A DNA stretch of 64,000 nt, taken from Glandiceps talaboti. Lineage: Eukaryota > Hemichordata > Enteropneusta > Spengelidae. The stretch covers positions 4,314,601-4,378,600 of the forward strand of contig NC_135550.1 in the NCBI RefSeq assembly GCF_964340395.1, given 5' to 3'. Shown here one piece after another: positions 34,001-48,610 of the stretch (the first letter of the stretch is position 1; every line of letters begins with the position of its first letter). The position numbers and the translations under genes were made by a program. The notes under the pieces were generated by a model. The model worked only from the letters and a program-made list of their open reading frames with translations, made no database searches and was not told where the DNA came from.

Positions 34001-36800
34001 AGTCATAGTACCCCGAACAGTCGTCAGTTATACTTTGTCGTGCATTTAACGTAGTATTAGGCGTCTTGTAAATAAAAATCTTAACGTTGTAAATATTACT
34101 TTGCTCAAGTTCAGATGGAGGGGAAAATCAGGGATGACGTGTTTTGAGGTAGAAAAATTAAGCCCCATTTTAGAATCCAATATGGCCACTGAATGTTGTG
34201 TTACAACTATATGGGAAAAATAAAAGACAGACATTGTTCTTGAAAGCAAGATGGCTGAGATCAAATGTTCTACTGTTATATCAAAAAGACCTGGAACAAC
34301 TTTCATATTGCGAATTTTCGATAAATTTAAGAACTTTGTCTGAGGAATTAGTCCCCATGGAGCATTCTACCACTGGCATCATTTGAGCAACTGTACTTTG
34401 GTGTTATAATAAATTGTCGTTTTACCGACGTTGTTCATTCAGCAAGGGCAGAAGCAGCCTGGCACACTAACTTATGGCACAGTTGTATTTGGCTGTCGAA
34501 TTAGTGTTTGATGCAATCAGTTTTAACACGCCTTAGGGACTGGCCAGCCTGGGAAGGGATGGATAATGAATTGGTAGGGGAGTAACACTGTTTTTGAAAT
34601 TGGCAGGTTTTGAAAATAATGGAGGGAAGGGGGGATTGTGTTTTGGATTGTAAATGAAGAAAAATCCATTTTACAGTGAAGGCATATAACCTTGTATGAA
34701 CAGTGGTATTTGTTCTTGTCCCCGTTTCTCACCTATATTCTTTAATATTACCTCAGACCACTAGCAAATTTAATGGTCTGAAATATTACTTAGCACAGAG
34801 TTATGTTGAAACATAACTATACATATACATATACATATACATGTATTCCCTAAAACTGAGTCTATACTTTCTATTTCGGACACTACATGTTATCGACACT
34901 ACATATCATCACATCTCATCAGAGTCTAGTGTCTATTATACATAGTAGGTATGGGCACCTAACATTCTCACACATACCAGTTGACCCAGAGGTCACTCAT
35001 GCAGTCAACCAACAATCAGATGCACCAACCTTTTACTGCAATAATGGTATTAAACCTTAAATACTCTTAAAGTAGAGACAAAGTCTCCCCCTACCAATGG
35101 TGCTACCATCAGAAGTGCTGACCTTTACTATGATACGATACCTTTTAAGAACACGCACATTTCAACCCCGTGTACAAAGAATAGTTTCTGATACTTGATG
35201 GTGCTGTCTTGTAAAGCTTGGTGACTGGTGACTTTGGAACCGAACACATGTACAGTAAGCGGTTAGAATACATAATTACCTTGAAAGGGATAATCGACAA
35301 ATCGTTTATACAAGTCAGGGAAAACGCCTTGATAACATCTAAGAATCAAGAACTCCTTAAACTTCTGATGGACATCTTAAAAGCTTGTAATCTTGACGAC
35401 AAGGACGTGATTATGATAAAAAACCTATGAAGTGAACCAAAGTGAGAATTTATAAACACGGATTTTTTTGTAGTGTAGGGATTATATTTGGCTTTGAATT
35501 TGAATTTCGATTGATATGTAATCTATCGAAAAAGAATCACATGCTGACAAAGTTAACAATCCATCACATGTTGGTGACCACTACATTCACGCAGTTGCTA
35601 ATTAATATTCCAATTGTCCAGTTGTACGCGTGTTTGACATACATGTAATGTTGACTATAATCTCAGTTTCCAATCTGAAAGTAAGAGACGTGAGGAAACA
35701 ATAACGTCATTGTTTTATATAACATTCCAATTTGGGGATTAATATAGCTATTGGTGGTAATTTAAAGTGTAAAGACAAGGTGGTGCTGTGGTGCTAGATC
35801 CATCCATTTTACTAGAAAGACGAAAGAGAATCTGCAGAGAAAGAGATCTTCAGATTTGAAGACACAGATATAGCCTTTAGACTAAGTTTTATGGTATTTC
35901 AGCAATGAAATAACAGTCTATAAATGAATACGTTTTTGTAAAGAACTTCTACAATTCCCAATTCCCAGAAAAAAAACATGTCAACATTGTCATCAACGAA
36001 GTGATTGTACAAATCAGGTACTAGATATACATGTACCTCGTTTAGATCTTATCTAAAATAAGGGACTTTTGACCGATATTTTTAATCCGTAGAATACGAA
36101 AAGTTGGAATTCCTATTAGACCTTATTTTATACTATGTTGATGATAAATTTAATTTACTATCTAGAATATATAAAAAAATGAATTCCTGGCAAACTTGTC
36201 GTTTCGGCGCATACAACTGCCCTGGTTATATTGAGTGGTTTACATTATATAGAGACTATTTTAAGAGAAGAGATGCTATTATTTTAGCAGTTAAAATAAA
36301 TACTAGCACCCATGTTAAACACACGAACCATATGGCCAAGAAAAAGGAACGCTTTCAATTTAAATCATTTCAGACCCAACATCATGTTACTATGGTAAAT
36401 CCATTACTTACTATAATTGTGGTCTGTGCAAATATGTGACTCGATTTCCAATCATCGACCACACGCACCTTTTTTGACTGGAGTGGTATCTGCTTCCACT
36501 TGTTGTACGCTTGAAGTGCAGATGCTTTTTAATTCTATTGGGTGATGTTTGATTCCAATCTATGCTTGTTTTATGTCATAGCAGGAGTCCCTTGCGTTGG
36601 ATAAGAAGTACAGAACTCTAGGGACTTCCCTTGTTTGTACAAACCCTTAATTGATATAATGGTATCGGTGCGGCTTTTTATGAACATGAGTCATTATTAT
36701 ATACTGTGTTTGCAATACAAATCTTGCTTATCAAAGCATATACGAAGTATTAATTATACCACACTTTATTATCACATTTTGATAAGCAAATTATGTCTTA
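34000..36800. other. Gene-poor stretch
   Basis: AT-rich with a short ATACAT run at about 34820. The ORF at 36104-36439 shows no recognisable domain. Apart from the isolated ORF at 35248, nothing else to report. Confidence 0.5.
35248..35430 (+). other. Isolated ORF of unknown status (60 aa)
   Basis: ATG 35248 to TGA: MYSKRLEYIITLKGIIDKSF, then NQELLKLLMDILKACNLDDK. The composition is helix-like and not repetitive, so it could be an exon or small gene. No convincing splice sites, no poly(A) signal close by and no recognised family. Confidence 0.15.
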
Positions 36801-36804
36801 TATG

Positions 36805-36843
36805 CGATGTTTAGCTCCCGTATGGGAGCTGATGTCGTGGTGA

Positions 36844-36901
<58 letters not shown>

Positions 36902-38330
36902 GAAATTTTGTTCCACTGATATCTTAAAAAGTACTGAAGCAAATGTTCTGCAATTTACTATGTGGCAGTGGCAGGCTGTAACTTAGTGCTTATTAGTTTT
37001 TGGTGGGAGTGGCTTGCATTATTAATGATAATTTGCATATTTAATGATTTTAAAAATGGGGCTATAAATGCAGAATGGCTACATCAAATTCAACGAAACT
37101 TGCTACATCTATGGATCATACAAAATATTATTAGTATTAAAAGACATTAACTTGTGTCCAGTTAATTTAAGGGATAATTTGCATTATCAATAAATGCTTG
37201 TAACTCGGGTTATGCATCCAGAATGGCTTTATCAAATTTGATGAAACTTGCCACAGATATTGATCATACAGAGATATGATAGTTCTTAATGGAATTATGT
37301 GCTGTCAAGTAATTGCTCACTTGTATAATTAACGAACTTTGGCATTTCGCGCCTATACCAAGAAATACTTTGCCAAATTTTATGAAACTTGCCACATATA
37401 TTGATCATACAGAGATATGATAGTTCTTAATGAAATTAAGTACTGTCAATTAATTGCTCATTTGTATAATTAACGAACTTTGGCAATTAGGGCCTATAAA
37501 AAGAAAGCCTGTGCCAAATTTGATGAAACTTGGCCACAGATATCGATCATACAGAGATTTGATAGTTCTTAAAAAGACAGAACTGCCCTATATAAAGAGG
37601 ATTATGGCTAATCTATGCAAATGCGGGAAATTCAAACTGCTGTACAGAGCCCGAGCTTCTGGGTCTTGTTTTCAGCATTTTTCTGTGCTTCGAGAAACAC
37701 ACAGGTGATGTATCATGTACAAATTGTTTGTGAATGTCGTAGGATGGTAACTTGATACACAAATTAGTTGAAAATCAGTCTGTTTGTTTCATAGAATGAA
37801 AAAACCTCTCCAAATGAGACAAATTCCCCTGCAAACAGCTGCTTAGATTGTATGTTATTCAGGATTATTCAAATATGCGGCATTTGCATGTGAAAAACCC
37901 AGATATAGGGAATGTTTATATTTTGGTGATTACTTGCCAGTGAGTCATCACAAGTTCTCCACCTCCAAACATACAGTCAGTCATATGCAAAAATGGTCCC
38001 AGGCGCCGCCACTTGCATGTTTAATGAAATTTAGTGGTGTCAGTTACTTTCTCATTTGCATAATTAACGAACTTTGGCAATTAGGGCCTATTCCAAGAAA
38101 GACTGCACCAAATTTGATGACACTTGCTAAAGATATTGATCGAGCAAAGATATGATGTATCATGTCAATTGCTAATTTGCATATTTGATGAACTTTTGCA
38201 ATAAGGGACATATAGCCAGGACTGTACTGAATTCAAGTGAACTTGCTACATATATTGATTACACAAAGGTATGACAGTACATAAAGACATTTCAAATTCT
38301 CAGCACATATCATTAACAACACATTTCCCC
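36805..38330. repeat. (TCTG)14 plus degenerate ~140-bp tandem repeat cluster
   Basis: A near-palindrome AGCTCCCGTATGGGAGCT (36811-36828) is followed by (TCTG)14 at 36845-36900. At least six diverged copies of a ~140-bp unit with the core CAAATTTGATGAAACTTGCC and GATCATACAGAGATATGAT follow (anchors near 37085, 37233, 37374, 37514, 38108, 38229), with an unrelated segment at about 37590-37990. Likely one dispersed repeat unit. No gene. Confidence 0.75.
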
Positions 38331-41300
38331 TCTACGGGAGCATTTTCAGTTCATCTCTGGTATCTTCTAAACAGCTTAAACTCAAAAAACACTCTGCAGG
38401 TTGGCTTTATGTTTGACACAGACGTGCCCATAGGTATCAAAGAAAGGTGATTCGATTATTAGTCTGTGAAAATCAATTTCAATTTCCGTAAGAATCTCTT
38501 TTATAAGGCATTAATCACTAGGCCGATTACAGACAGCTACACTTGATGGAGATGTTAGTTTGAATCTTTCAGGTCAAAGTGACGAAGAAATGGTTCCAAC
38601 AATGTATATTTTTGGTCAAAAGACTTAAAACCCGAAAGCTGCTTTAGATGATTAGGATTAGGATTGTTGTCAAACCTGTGAATATTCATTGACTGTGTTT
38701 TGTTGATATAAGGTTAGGAGATTCCTTTGTATGTTGATGAATATACACATTAGGTACATCCATGATTTGATGGTCAAAAGGCGTAACTGAAAAACCCCGA
38801 GGATTGCCTTGCAGGAAAGTTACGTTTATGTGGTTTTTTTTTGGTTGGGGCTTGTTACTGATAAAATATTCACATTGATGATGATTTGCAAATGGGCTCT
38901 CAAATTTGATTTAGTTAACAATCACTTGAACTCAAACACTGCAAGGCAGTATGGTATGTAATTTGGTTTGTATATTGTATACGTAATGTGTATAAATACA
39001 AAGAATTTCACACAAATTATCAGTTCCCGGTGCGCAAATTTGGTTTAAGAGTGTGGTTTTGTAAAAAAAAAACACTTAAACCTGAAAAATATCTTGCCAA
39101 AGGACAAGTACTCCTAAACAGGTATAATAACAACAACATTATGCCTATGATATCTATATTGACTAGGATGATTGGTCTCAAAATAAGTATTTTGTCAACC
39201 TCAATTTCTTAAATATCAAATAGCCACAACTACGAGGTTAGTAATACCAGGTGTGCTACAGTGAAATTGGCACCACTGTTGTTTCTGAACAACGGAACGG
39301 CCGTAAGAATATGGATCCGAAAACTAATCAATTATACATTTTCTTGAGTCTAATATTGTATTATGTTATTACCAATTTCCAAATCACGCATATCGGGTTT
39401 TCATGGATAATATTCAGGAATATTTGAAACACTATATCTTGGATGTGGTAACCCTTTCGGGTACTATATGGATTAGTTTCTCTTCTGTTGACATGTTTCA
39501 AATCTACATGGAGTCTATACGTAGATTATATTGTCACAATTAATCGTGGATAAAAGTCCGCGTTTGATAATTAGAAAAAAACATTCCCATGAGGAATATG
39601 TTGGTCACCTACACACACTCTCAAACTGCGTGCATACAATTGCACACATACTTAATACAGCGAATTTATCAATACGCAACGTTTCTGTTTGATATACCCA
39701 GGCAGAAACCAATAAGAAACTGGATATGCTACACTTTAAGATAGCAACATTGAATGAGTATAGTTTCTTGCTACATTTTGTCTAAGTGAAATGAACTACA
39801 TATGCCACCATACAGACATCAAATCAAATAAACACCGCCAAGGACATTTTATGCGTTCTTCATCGAGTGTTTGATACTAAGAAAACATTGGCGCCCAAAT
39901 GTCTGCATGGAGTTGCAATACATTTCAATGGTTTATTTCAATTAGACGAAATGTAGCAAAAATGCGATCTAAAAAGATTGCCATTAAAGTGTGGCATAAG
40001 CAGTTTCTTGTTGGTTTCTGCGTTGTTGTATCAACCAGAAAGCTGCACGGTATTGTAAAATTCACTGTACATACATACATACATACATACATACATACAT
40101 ACATACAATACAATACAATATACTCACACATATACACACAGAGGCAACAAATCAATTATGTACATACACAGTGAGAGGCATGAGTTCATAAACAATACGT
40201 CCATCTAAAGCATTACCTATATATTTAGTCTTTGATGTCATGGTAATACTATTTTGTCACCGCTCATGGGAACATGTGTATGTTTTAAAGTGCCGTTTAC
40301 AAGAATACGGTTGCAAGGGAAAATACTTTGGCATTTTCCAGCATTTTATTCTGCTTCGATAGATCTACAATCAATGTTAAAGGTTACGAAATTGCCTTCG
40401 ACATATTATTTGCCTTCCAGCTTTTAGGAACATGGTTTGATCAAAAATTGACCGGTAAGGAAATAAAGGTTACATCAATCTAGCGTCAGACAACCAACAC
40501 CAGCATCAAGATCTAACTGATGAAACATGAATGACATGTGAAGAGTTGCCCAATGTTCGTTGTATATTGCATAGACGTATCTTGGCTTGTTATTCTTGTA
40601 TGACCAGCTTGGCTTTCCCACAGTTATGGCACGTAGATGTAACCATGTTGTGAATCCATAACTGGTAGAACAAATTTCAGTTGTATAGAACGTTATTTTA
40701 AACAAATAAATGTTGCAAATTTATTATATATGAGGTATGTCGTCTATTAAATAATTGAGTTTTATTTTTATTGTGGTATAGACTTGTGTTGATATTGGAA
40801 GTTGTATTGGTTGACCCACAGTTAGAATTAACTTTATTTTCTTTAGCTACCCGATCGACGTGGACTGTATTAAGGAACTATTGTACACTTGGATATTACG
40901 GATCTGTAACCCTGTAGATAGTGAGGTCCTGGAATTTCGTTCGTTAGTCAATCACTGAAGGTATAAGATATGTCTATGTAAATTGTATTGTCAGAGCCAA
41001 TCTGATCAAATGCACAAAGTGGATTTAGTTATTGACAGAATTGAAATAAAAAGTACTCTTATAAAAACACTTTATTGCATTTACGCTGACAAGCTGGTTC
41101 ATTCTTGTACAGTGCAAGACGTAACCAACAGCTGAATTGGAATTGACCCCTAATTAGGGCAAGAAGACGCCTTGGACTGTTGTTTCCTGTTTGTGTAGGG
41201 AATGCCAGCAATTGCACAGGTGTTGTAAACTATACTTGCTACGCTATTTGTAGCAAGTATTAATTTTATAACTGCTGCAAGAGAACGTAAAAAGCGTGCC

Positions 41301-44300
41301 AGTCCATACATGAAAAGTCTGTCAAGCATGAACACGAAGAATACACTGCACATTTACAAGCCATTCTTGACGACAGGGTTGTAGAAGAGTGTCTTAAACG
41401 TGACGGTCGCCATGACGACCATTTTACTTCGTAAGCATGCCTCTTTAGCCATTTTTTCTAATATGGCAACTATATTAGTCGGTGATCACTTTCACATCAA
41501 AGGCATTTTTTAAAAACACAATTATGTGTTCAGGTAATCTCTATCATCCGTTGCTGAACGTGACTAGAGAGTTGAAGCCAAGTTAGATAAAGACGTTTAA
41601 GAAGGATTTTTCTCTGTTTAAAATATGCTATAAGTATTGAAAATGTACTATTTATATCTTATACCATTTCCCCGACAACTTTTTAGACCGATAAAGTATA
41701 CACTTGAACGCTTCAAATGTTATTTGGGTATTCATTTAGTCTATACTTTTTATTTCAATTATTTAGTCACATCAGAGTCACAGTTATCGTTATCAAAATT
41801 GCATTAAATACAATGATAAATTAACGATATCTTTTCAATAATTTTTCGGGTAAAGGGAATTTTTAAAAACCCTTATCTTAAATCGGGTATTACTTCCCTC
41901 CAAATATTTCTTTTCAATTAAGGCTGAAGATAGCTTAGGGAAATACTTTAAGTAGCTATCAATATTCCATCTTTTAAGGTTCAGCTTTAATCCATTGAGA
42001 CTTCACCATCTGCAAAGCTGATAAAGCTATTGACTCGCAGTATTAAAAGTGAGTGGGCAAAATGACCTAGTTCAATAATCGTACAACCCTATTGACATGT
42101 ACTTGTTTAATATTATCTTGATAATTCAACCCAGCTCAATATATTGCACTGCAAAACAACTAAATCATGTTATTGTCAGTGTTGGTTCAATACCTTTAAA
42201 TGCGGGGTCGTTTTTAAAAGGGATTATACTGAACGTAAGTCAGGAAGACAGATCCAAGTTGTTTACGCTATTTCATGGCATGAATTGTAGTCGGGTTATG
42301 ACCCTGGGATATGTCTGTCTCATCAATTTATTTCAGGGCCTTGCAAACTATAACTATACGAAATTTGTGTTAACGTAACATCAATCTGAATAGGTTAGTC
42401 GTGATCGTCTTCTGATCACAATAGATATATATCCTTCAATACCTTTTTAATATGTTATTCTTGTCTGCCTCGACACACGTACAACGACAACACCAGATTT
42501 GGAAATGTACCGAATGTGATACAAGTTAAGAGCTCGTATAATGTTATCAAATTATATCAATTAGTGGATATAGTGTTTCGTAAATGTTTTTTTTTTAGAT
42601 AATAAGAAATGATTGCAAGGCATACCCACACACTGTATAAATACACTTATGTTTTACATCTGTCTTCTATAATATATCGAACTCGTTAGTTTTTTCAATG
42701 TACGTTATCTTCTTCCTTAATCTATGTTTTGGCAATGACGTCATATCATTGTTATGCTTCCAAAGCCACATTGTATACAAGCATAAAGCAGTTATGATTT
42801 TTGCTAGCTTAGATAATTATATAAAGATGTACTATGTCTAGTCTTACTGTACTATACATGTTGGTTATGTTAAAACTGGTACGTTGATATTCTTTTCGGA
42901 GAATCGTATGCTATTGGTAACTAAACGTGCGATGATTAATTTTATTCAAGTGTTAACTCATATCTTAAGGGCTGAACGAGACGCGTGGATAGAAACAAAA
43001 TTGCAATATCAATGTGTTGTTTTTCAAGCAAAGGATGGTCTTGTAATCATCGTGATGTTCGCATTCGTACTCACTCAAGTAATCAATATCAGTTTTAATG
43101 ATACCCTTTTTGCGTCGCTATATTTGGCTATTGGCGATCAATATCATGAACGCCCTGTGGATGTGTCCTTAAAGCATTTATCCAAATCTAAAGTGTAACT
43201 AGCACAGGCAGTGAACAGTTCATTGGAAGGAGAGATGTAAAATAAAACAGCTCGATACAGTACAAATATTAGCTTATGGGCTCTGGGCATCAAATGCACT
43301 TCTGGCAGCTATACATACTCTTCGCAGAGAAACAAATGTGATTAACTCAGACAGTTTGTTTGCTTGTTAAATCTATGATGTAAAATGTCAACATTCATTT
43401 ATGAAATATATGTTAGTAAAAAACATACAAAAACAAACTTAAGCAATAATTAAAAAAGTACATGTAAATCTAGTAGTTTAAAACTTAAAATCGAAAAGAA
43501 CAACCCACACAGGGATCAACAACAGTTACAGGTAGTAAATATTATTTTAAAAGGCAAGTCTTAAAGGTGACAGTCCAGTCAGGCTTATTCTACCTTTAGT
43601 ACACGCGTATTGATTGCTGATATCAACTTGCATACGAGTTTAGGTGATATTATAAAATAACATCTTGTTAACTTACTGTACTCAACTTTGTTATCTAGTA
43701 AAGAAGCCCTTCTGCACTGAACATGCATATTTTCTGCAATGGATTATGGGTAAAGTCTTGGTGATCCCTCTTTGCCTTGAAACTCTTTGCATTAGTCAAG
43801 ATCGACAGGACAGACAATAGTCCCTCAATCATATCAAATTTTGTGATACAAACAGGAGCCCTGCCAGTCAAAGCTTTTAGCTCAGACCATGTTCAACCAT
43901 TTCAGAGAACAATATCGTGAGATTTGTCGAGAGGAAATTCAATTGACCACATACATTTTGCAAAGCATGAAATCTTCTGGGATTCGGATCTAAAATATTA
44001 CAAGGAAAACAAAATTGAAGAGCAAATTGTTTACGCGTACTTGAATTATTAATCTTGAATCCAAAATGGGAAAAGTCAAGGAATTGTGTACTTGTCCAAA
44101 TTAATTATCTTATCGCGATCATAGTGGATTATTGAGGATCAGATAAATTCGTTTGATGTTTCATTCAATATAGATAATAGTCTAAAGTAACTATACACTA
44201 AATCGTCGTCACACCAAAAGGCAGATGACTAAATGGTTGCCTCTTCAATCTATTGAAAATCAAGATCTCATATTCTTTATATCTTTCAGGTGTTCACACC

Positions 44301-44450
44301 GAAGCGAATACATAGTCTATCTTTGATGTGATTTGATCGCCTACCACCACAACTTAATTGGACTAAAATTACGTTTAGTATCATTATCTGGGCAGAATGC
44401 ATTTAATAAATTGCACTGGTTTGATATTATTGGCGGCATTACAAGGTAAC
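38330..44450. other. Gene-poor stretch
   Basis: An (ATAC)n run at 40069-40107 is the only clear repeat. ORFs at 39899-40174, 42097-42378 and 42884-43198 have no recognisable motif, conserved splice context or repeat identity. I see no gene. Confidence 0.5.
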
Positions 44451-44454
44451 TGTT

Positions 44455-44905
44455 ATCTTGTCTAGTCTTGTCTTGTCTTGTCTCGTCTTGACTCACCTTA
44501 TCCATCTCGTCTCGTCTCGTCTCGTCTCGTCTCGTCTCGTTTTATCTCATTTTGTATTATCATGCTTTGTCGTGTCATGTCCCGCCTTGTCCAATCTCAT
44601 CTAGTCTAGTGCAGTCTAATCTTGATAGTCTAGTCCAGTCTAGACCTGTCTAGTCTAGTCTAGTCGATTCTACTTTATTCTGTTCTATTCAAGTTTAGTT
44701 TAGTCTAGTTTAGTCTAGTCTAGTCTAGTCTAGTCTAGCCTGAACTTGTCTGGTCTTGTCTGGTCTTGTCGGTTCTATTCGGTCCTATTCGTTTAATTTA
44801 ATTTAATCCAATTTAATTTAATTTATTTAAATTTAAATTTAATGTAATTTATTTTAATTTTGTCTAGTGTAGTCTAACCAAGTCTAGTCTATAGTCTTGG
44901 CGTGT
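44455..44905. repeat. Evolving pentanucleotide tract
   Basis: About 450 bp of 5-bp units that change along the tract: TCTTG, TCTCG (pure for about 30 bp at 44505-44540), TCTAG, then AATTT/TTTAA, and back to TCTAG. The flanks are ordinary sequence. Confidence 0.85.
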
Positions 44906-45296
44906 CTTGGCCTAGTGATCCACGAACTGTTTTCAATCGAGGACCGGATAACCCTCACATTTGTCATTCTAGCTCCCGGTGAAGTTGAGATAAGTAAGAG
45001 AGGCAATACTTTTCTCTAGCGCTTATAATTAAATCTATTCCGTGGAGGTATCCGGTTGGCGGCAATGTAGTTAACAGGAGAACAACAGCCCGAGGCACCC
45101 GTCGATCTGCTTAACGCAAAAAGACATAACTTATCTATGAAGAAAACAACTATCTAGTTACTCCTGTGAGGTTACATAGCAGTGTCTACACTCGGAGAAC
45201 AATTGTCGGTAATCTTCATGCGCGAGCAAGGTTAAAGACTGATGACTCAAACAAAGGCACTCGTAGTAATTAGTCGACGTTCGAACAAATTGTATG

Positions 45297-45334
45297 ATAT
45301 ATATATACATATACATATATATATATACATACAT

Positions 45335-45418
<84 letters not shown>
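45297..45418. repeat. (TA)n/(CATA)n/(CA)n compound microsatellite
   Basis: TA, CATA and CA runs ending in about 35 TA units. Confidence 0.95.
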
Positions 45419-45420
<2 letters not shown>

Positions 45421-45737
45421 GTGTGTCTGTGTCTGTCCTGTCTGTGTTTGTGTGTAGTGATAACACGTGGTTTATGTACAACATTCAGTGATTGGCTTAG
45501 ATTGTGTCACGTGGTATGAATGAGTGACCCATGGTGACATCAATTTGCATATAGCCGGTTATTATTTTTCTATTTCCCTAGGGCACTACATATGAAGCAC
45601 TGGAGTCCTACTGGTGATTTTTATTACTATGGAAAGTATCTTTGCCTTAGAATGTGATGTGTTGTATATATAACACTTATTGCTTGGCCTTCTTCGATGG
45701 CACTAGTAGCATATCACCTTCGAGCTGTTGTGTAGTA

Positions 45738-45944
<207 letters not shown>

Positions 45945-46183
45945 TTGTGTCATCTGCTCCCTTTTTATATTTTTTATTACAAAGAATAAGTTACTTACTA
46001 AATACATTTATTACCTGTGAACTATGGCTTTTATGACATGCAAATATGAATCAATTGTATTAGTGGCTTTACTCCTATTATGAAAGATATCAGTGATATT
46101 TACAATGTAATACGCGTTCTACTGCTTAACCAGGAACATCCTCTAAACGAGAAACAACATTTATTTGTTTATAGCTTTGATCA

Positions 46184-46208
46184 TGATGATGATGATGATG
46201 ATGATGAT
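46184..46208. repeat. (GAT)8 microsatellite
   Basis: Pure trinucleotide run. The flanking 46.2-47.6 kb shows nothing gene-like. Confidence 0.9.
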
Positions 46209-47643
46209 ATTTCACTAAATAATTGATCGTTAATGAGTTGTTGATATACTTTAAGGTCAGAGGGTAAAATTAATACTAATACTACGAATCAAAAGAAACC
46301 AGCATGATGGAGAATAAAATATCGTTCTACTACTGCAGCACCCCATAACAGAAAACTTGATTATCATGATTATTTCTGAATCATTACTAAAACATGTTTG
46401 GTTCCGGTTACCGGCCCCCATCTAGTTTTTCACTGTCGACCCTAAATTTTCATTTTACATATTGGAGAAGGAAATAATAAAATCGCGAAAAAAGTGAAGT
46501 CTCATCAGAAATAGTGGATGCGGAAACTGACATCAACTTAAAAAGACTGTTCTTCTAATCTGTAATGGCTGTACAGCTGATGAGAAGAAACCAATAACAC
46601 AGTGACTATATGGAAAACAACGGAAAACATAACTACCTGAACTAGACACTCGCATATGAAAAGAAAATCTACCTACCCCACTTATTCTAAATTTGAGCGT
46701 AATCGGAATCACACATTGTTTTCTATTAGGCCGATATTTTCCGTTTTTCTTCCTGCACAAAATATTCTGTCCTAAAATGTCAGAGTTTCTCTCATATTGT
46801 GTTAAAATAACCACTTGGACAGGCATTTGTGTCAGTGACAGTAACAAATAAGAAACATGTTAAAATGAAGTTATTTAGCTTGAACGCATGTACGCACATG
46901 TACAGGTCATTGGGTCTATTCTTTGTTGTTATTGGCTACTAATAGGTACTAATGATAGACAAGCTGTATTCTTGTCGTCACGTCAACAGTTATTGCCAAT
47001 GATCAAACTACATCAGCAGGTTAAAGAGAATCGTGGCACGATGAAAATGTCAAATGTGATAAATATAGCAATTTGAAACTACAAATCAAGTTGCTGACCT
47101 GATGTTACTCTGTGAACGAGGGTGAAAGCTATTCACTGAGTTCAGAAACCTTCAGAGTTTAGTTTGTATTACGACTTGCAATGTTCTTTTTTTCCTTAAA
47201 TGGTTCAAATTACTCAGATTACTTAGCAATCATTTTACAAATCAATCACCACATGCGGACATCAATGAGCTAATATCGAGTTGTCATTTAGTAAGTTAAT
47301 CTTCGGTCAATTTATCAAGATTTCCAATAGGACTACCTTAATCAAACATATTCTTTATTACCAGGATAACCATGTAATTTCGGAATCTGGTGGATTTTAC
47401 ATTCGCATAAACCGTTTATAGATAGTGTATAGCAATCCGTATATCGTACACTAATCTATGATATTTTTTAGAGAACAGTATTCTTCCATAATATTATACT
47501 ACAATGTACATTTAGACTTTCCGACATATGATGTAGATAATGTGGTCTATATCCACAAAATTATTGATTTAGCATTATGAAAGTGATAGTCGCATCGAAA
47601 CGTCGCTCTATCAAATTGGGACTGGAAGAAAGGTTTACTTTAG

Positions 47644-47644
<1 letters not shown>

Positions 47645-47703
<59 letters not shown>

Positions 47704-47759
47704 CATATACATGAATACATACATACATACATACATACATACATACATACATACATACA

Positions 47760-47828
<69 letters not shown>

Positions 47829-47842
47829 GTGTGTGTGTGTGT
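47645..47842. repeat. Self-complementary compound microsatellite
   Basis: (AC)n, (AT)n, (ACAT)n, (GCGT)n, (GT)n in this order, so the left CA part can pair with the right GT part. Confidence 0.95.
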
Positions 47843-48259
47843 TACCTTCCATAAGGATATATTCGTAGTACGTCTACTGAATTGATGGTAAAGAAAAATG
47901 CTACACATCATGCTTATGGGAATAGAATGGAATGAACTGAAAACCTTTCCGTAAAAAACCTATGCAAATTAATGAGCGGTTTGCAATTAAGCTTGTTCAA
48001 ATAGCTATGTAGTTATTTTCATAATTAACAGATTGTTTATAATTAGGCAATATCCTTAGAATGTAAACCTCAAATTCCATGTAATTTAGGGAGCCTTCAG
48101 TTTTCAAGGGGGACCGGAGAGGAGATGCCGAGGGAAATCAAGCCCAGTCTGAGGTATAAAATGTGACACCTCTAGTCCATCGTGTTTAAAAGTGTCCCTC
48201 CCTCAATTTTTTTATTTTCGTTAAGAACGGAAACTATAAATTTTATATCATTTGATACA

Positions 48260-48610
48260 CACAATAATGATGACAAAGGGCATGTATGTGCCCTATAAAA
48301 GTTGTCAATGTATTTTTAAAAAAACAATTATTGAGTCATTAATGTAGTTAATTAACATTGGTATTTAGAATGCAAATTTCACAGAACTTGGTACATTTAT
48401 AGATGATAACGAAGCGCACATGTCCAATAAAGCTTGTTAATATATCTTATGAATGAGTCATTCGCAAAGTTAATGCTTAAAAATGGTACCTTTATATTAC
48501 ATATGATGTGGTCAGTACATTGATGATAAAAAACACACGTGCCCCTGTAAAGGTTGGTAATGTAGCTTTATATTTTAATAAGTCATTTGATAATTAATTT
48601 GCCAAGTAAT
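48260..48610. repeat. Degenerate ~120-140-bp tandem repeat
   Basis: Three diverged copies beginning near 48265, 48403 and 48521 share GATGATAA, a CACATG/CACGTG-like hexamer, AAAGCTTGTTAATAT-like and AGTCATT segments. Confidence 0.55.

Noticed and set aside
36104-36439. 111-codon plus-strand ORF
   Set aside because: No recognisable motif, no splice context or poly(A) signal; length within chance for this AT-rich region.
42884-43198. 104-codon plus-strand ORF with a hydrophobic stretch
   Set aside because: No family resemblance. The hydrophobic segment alone is not evidence in AT-rich DNA.
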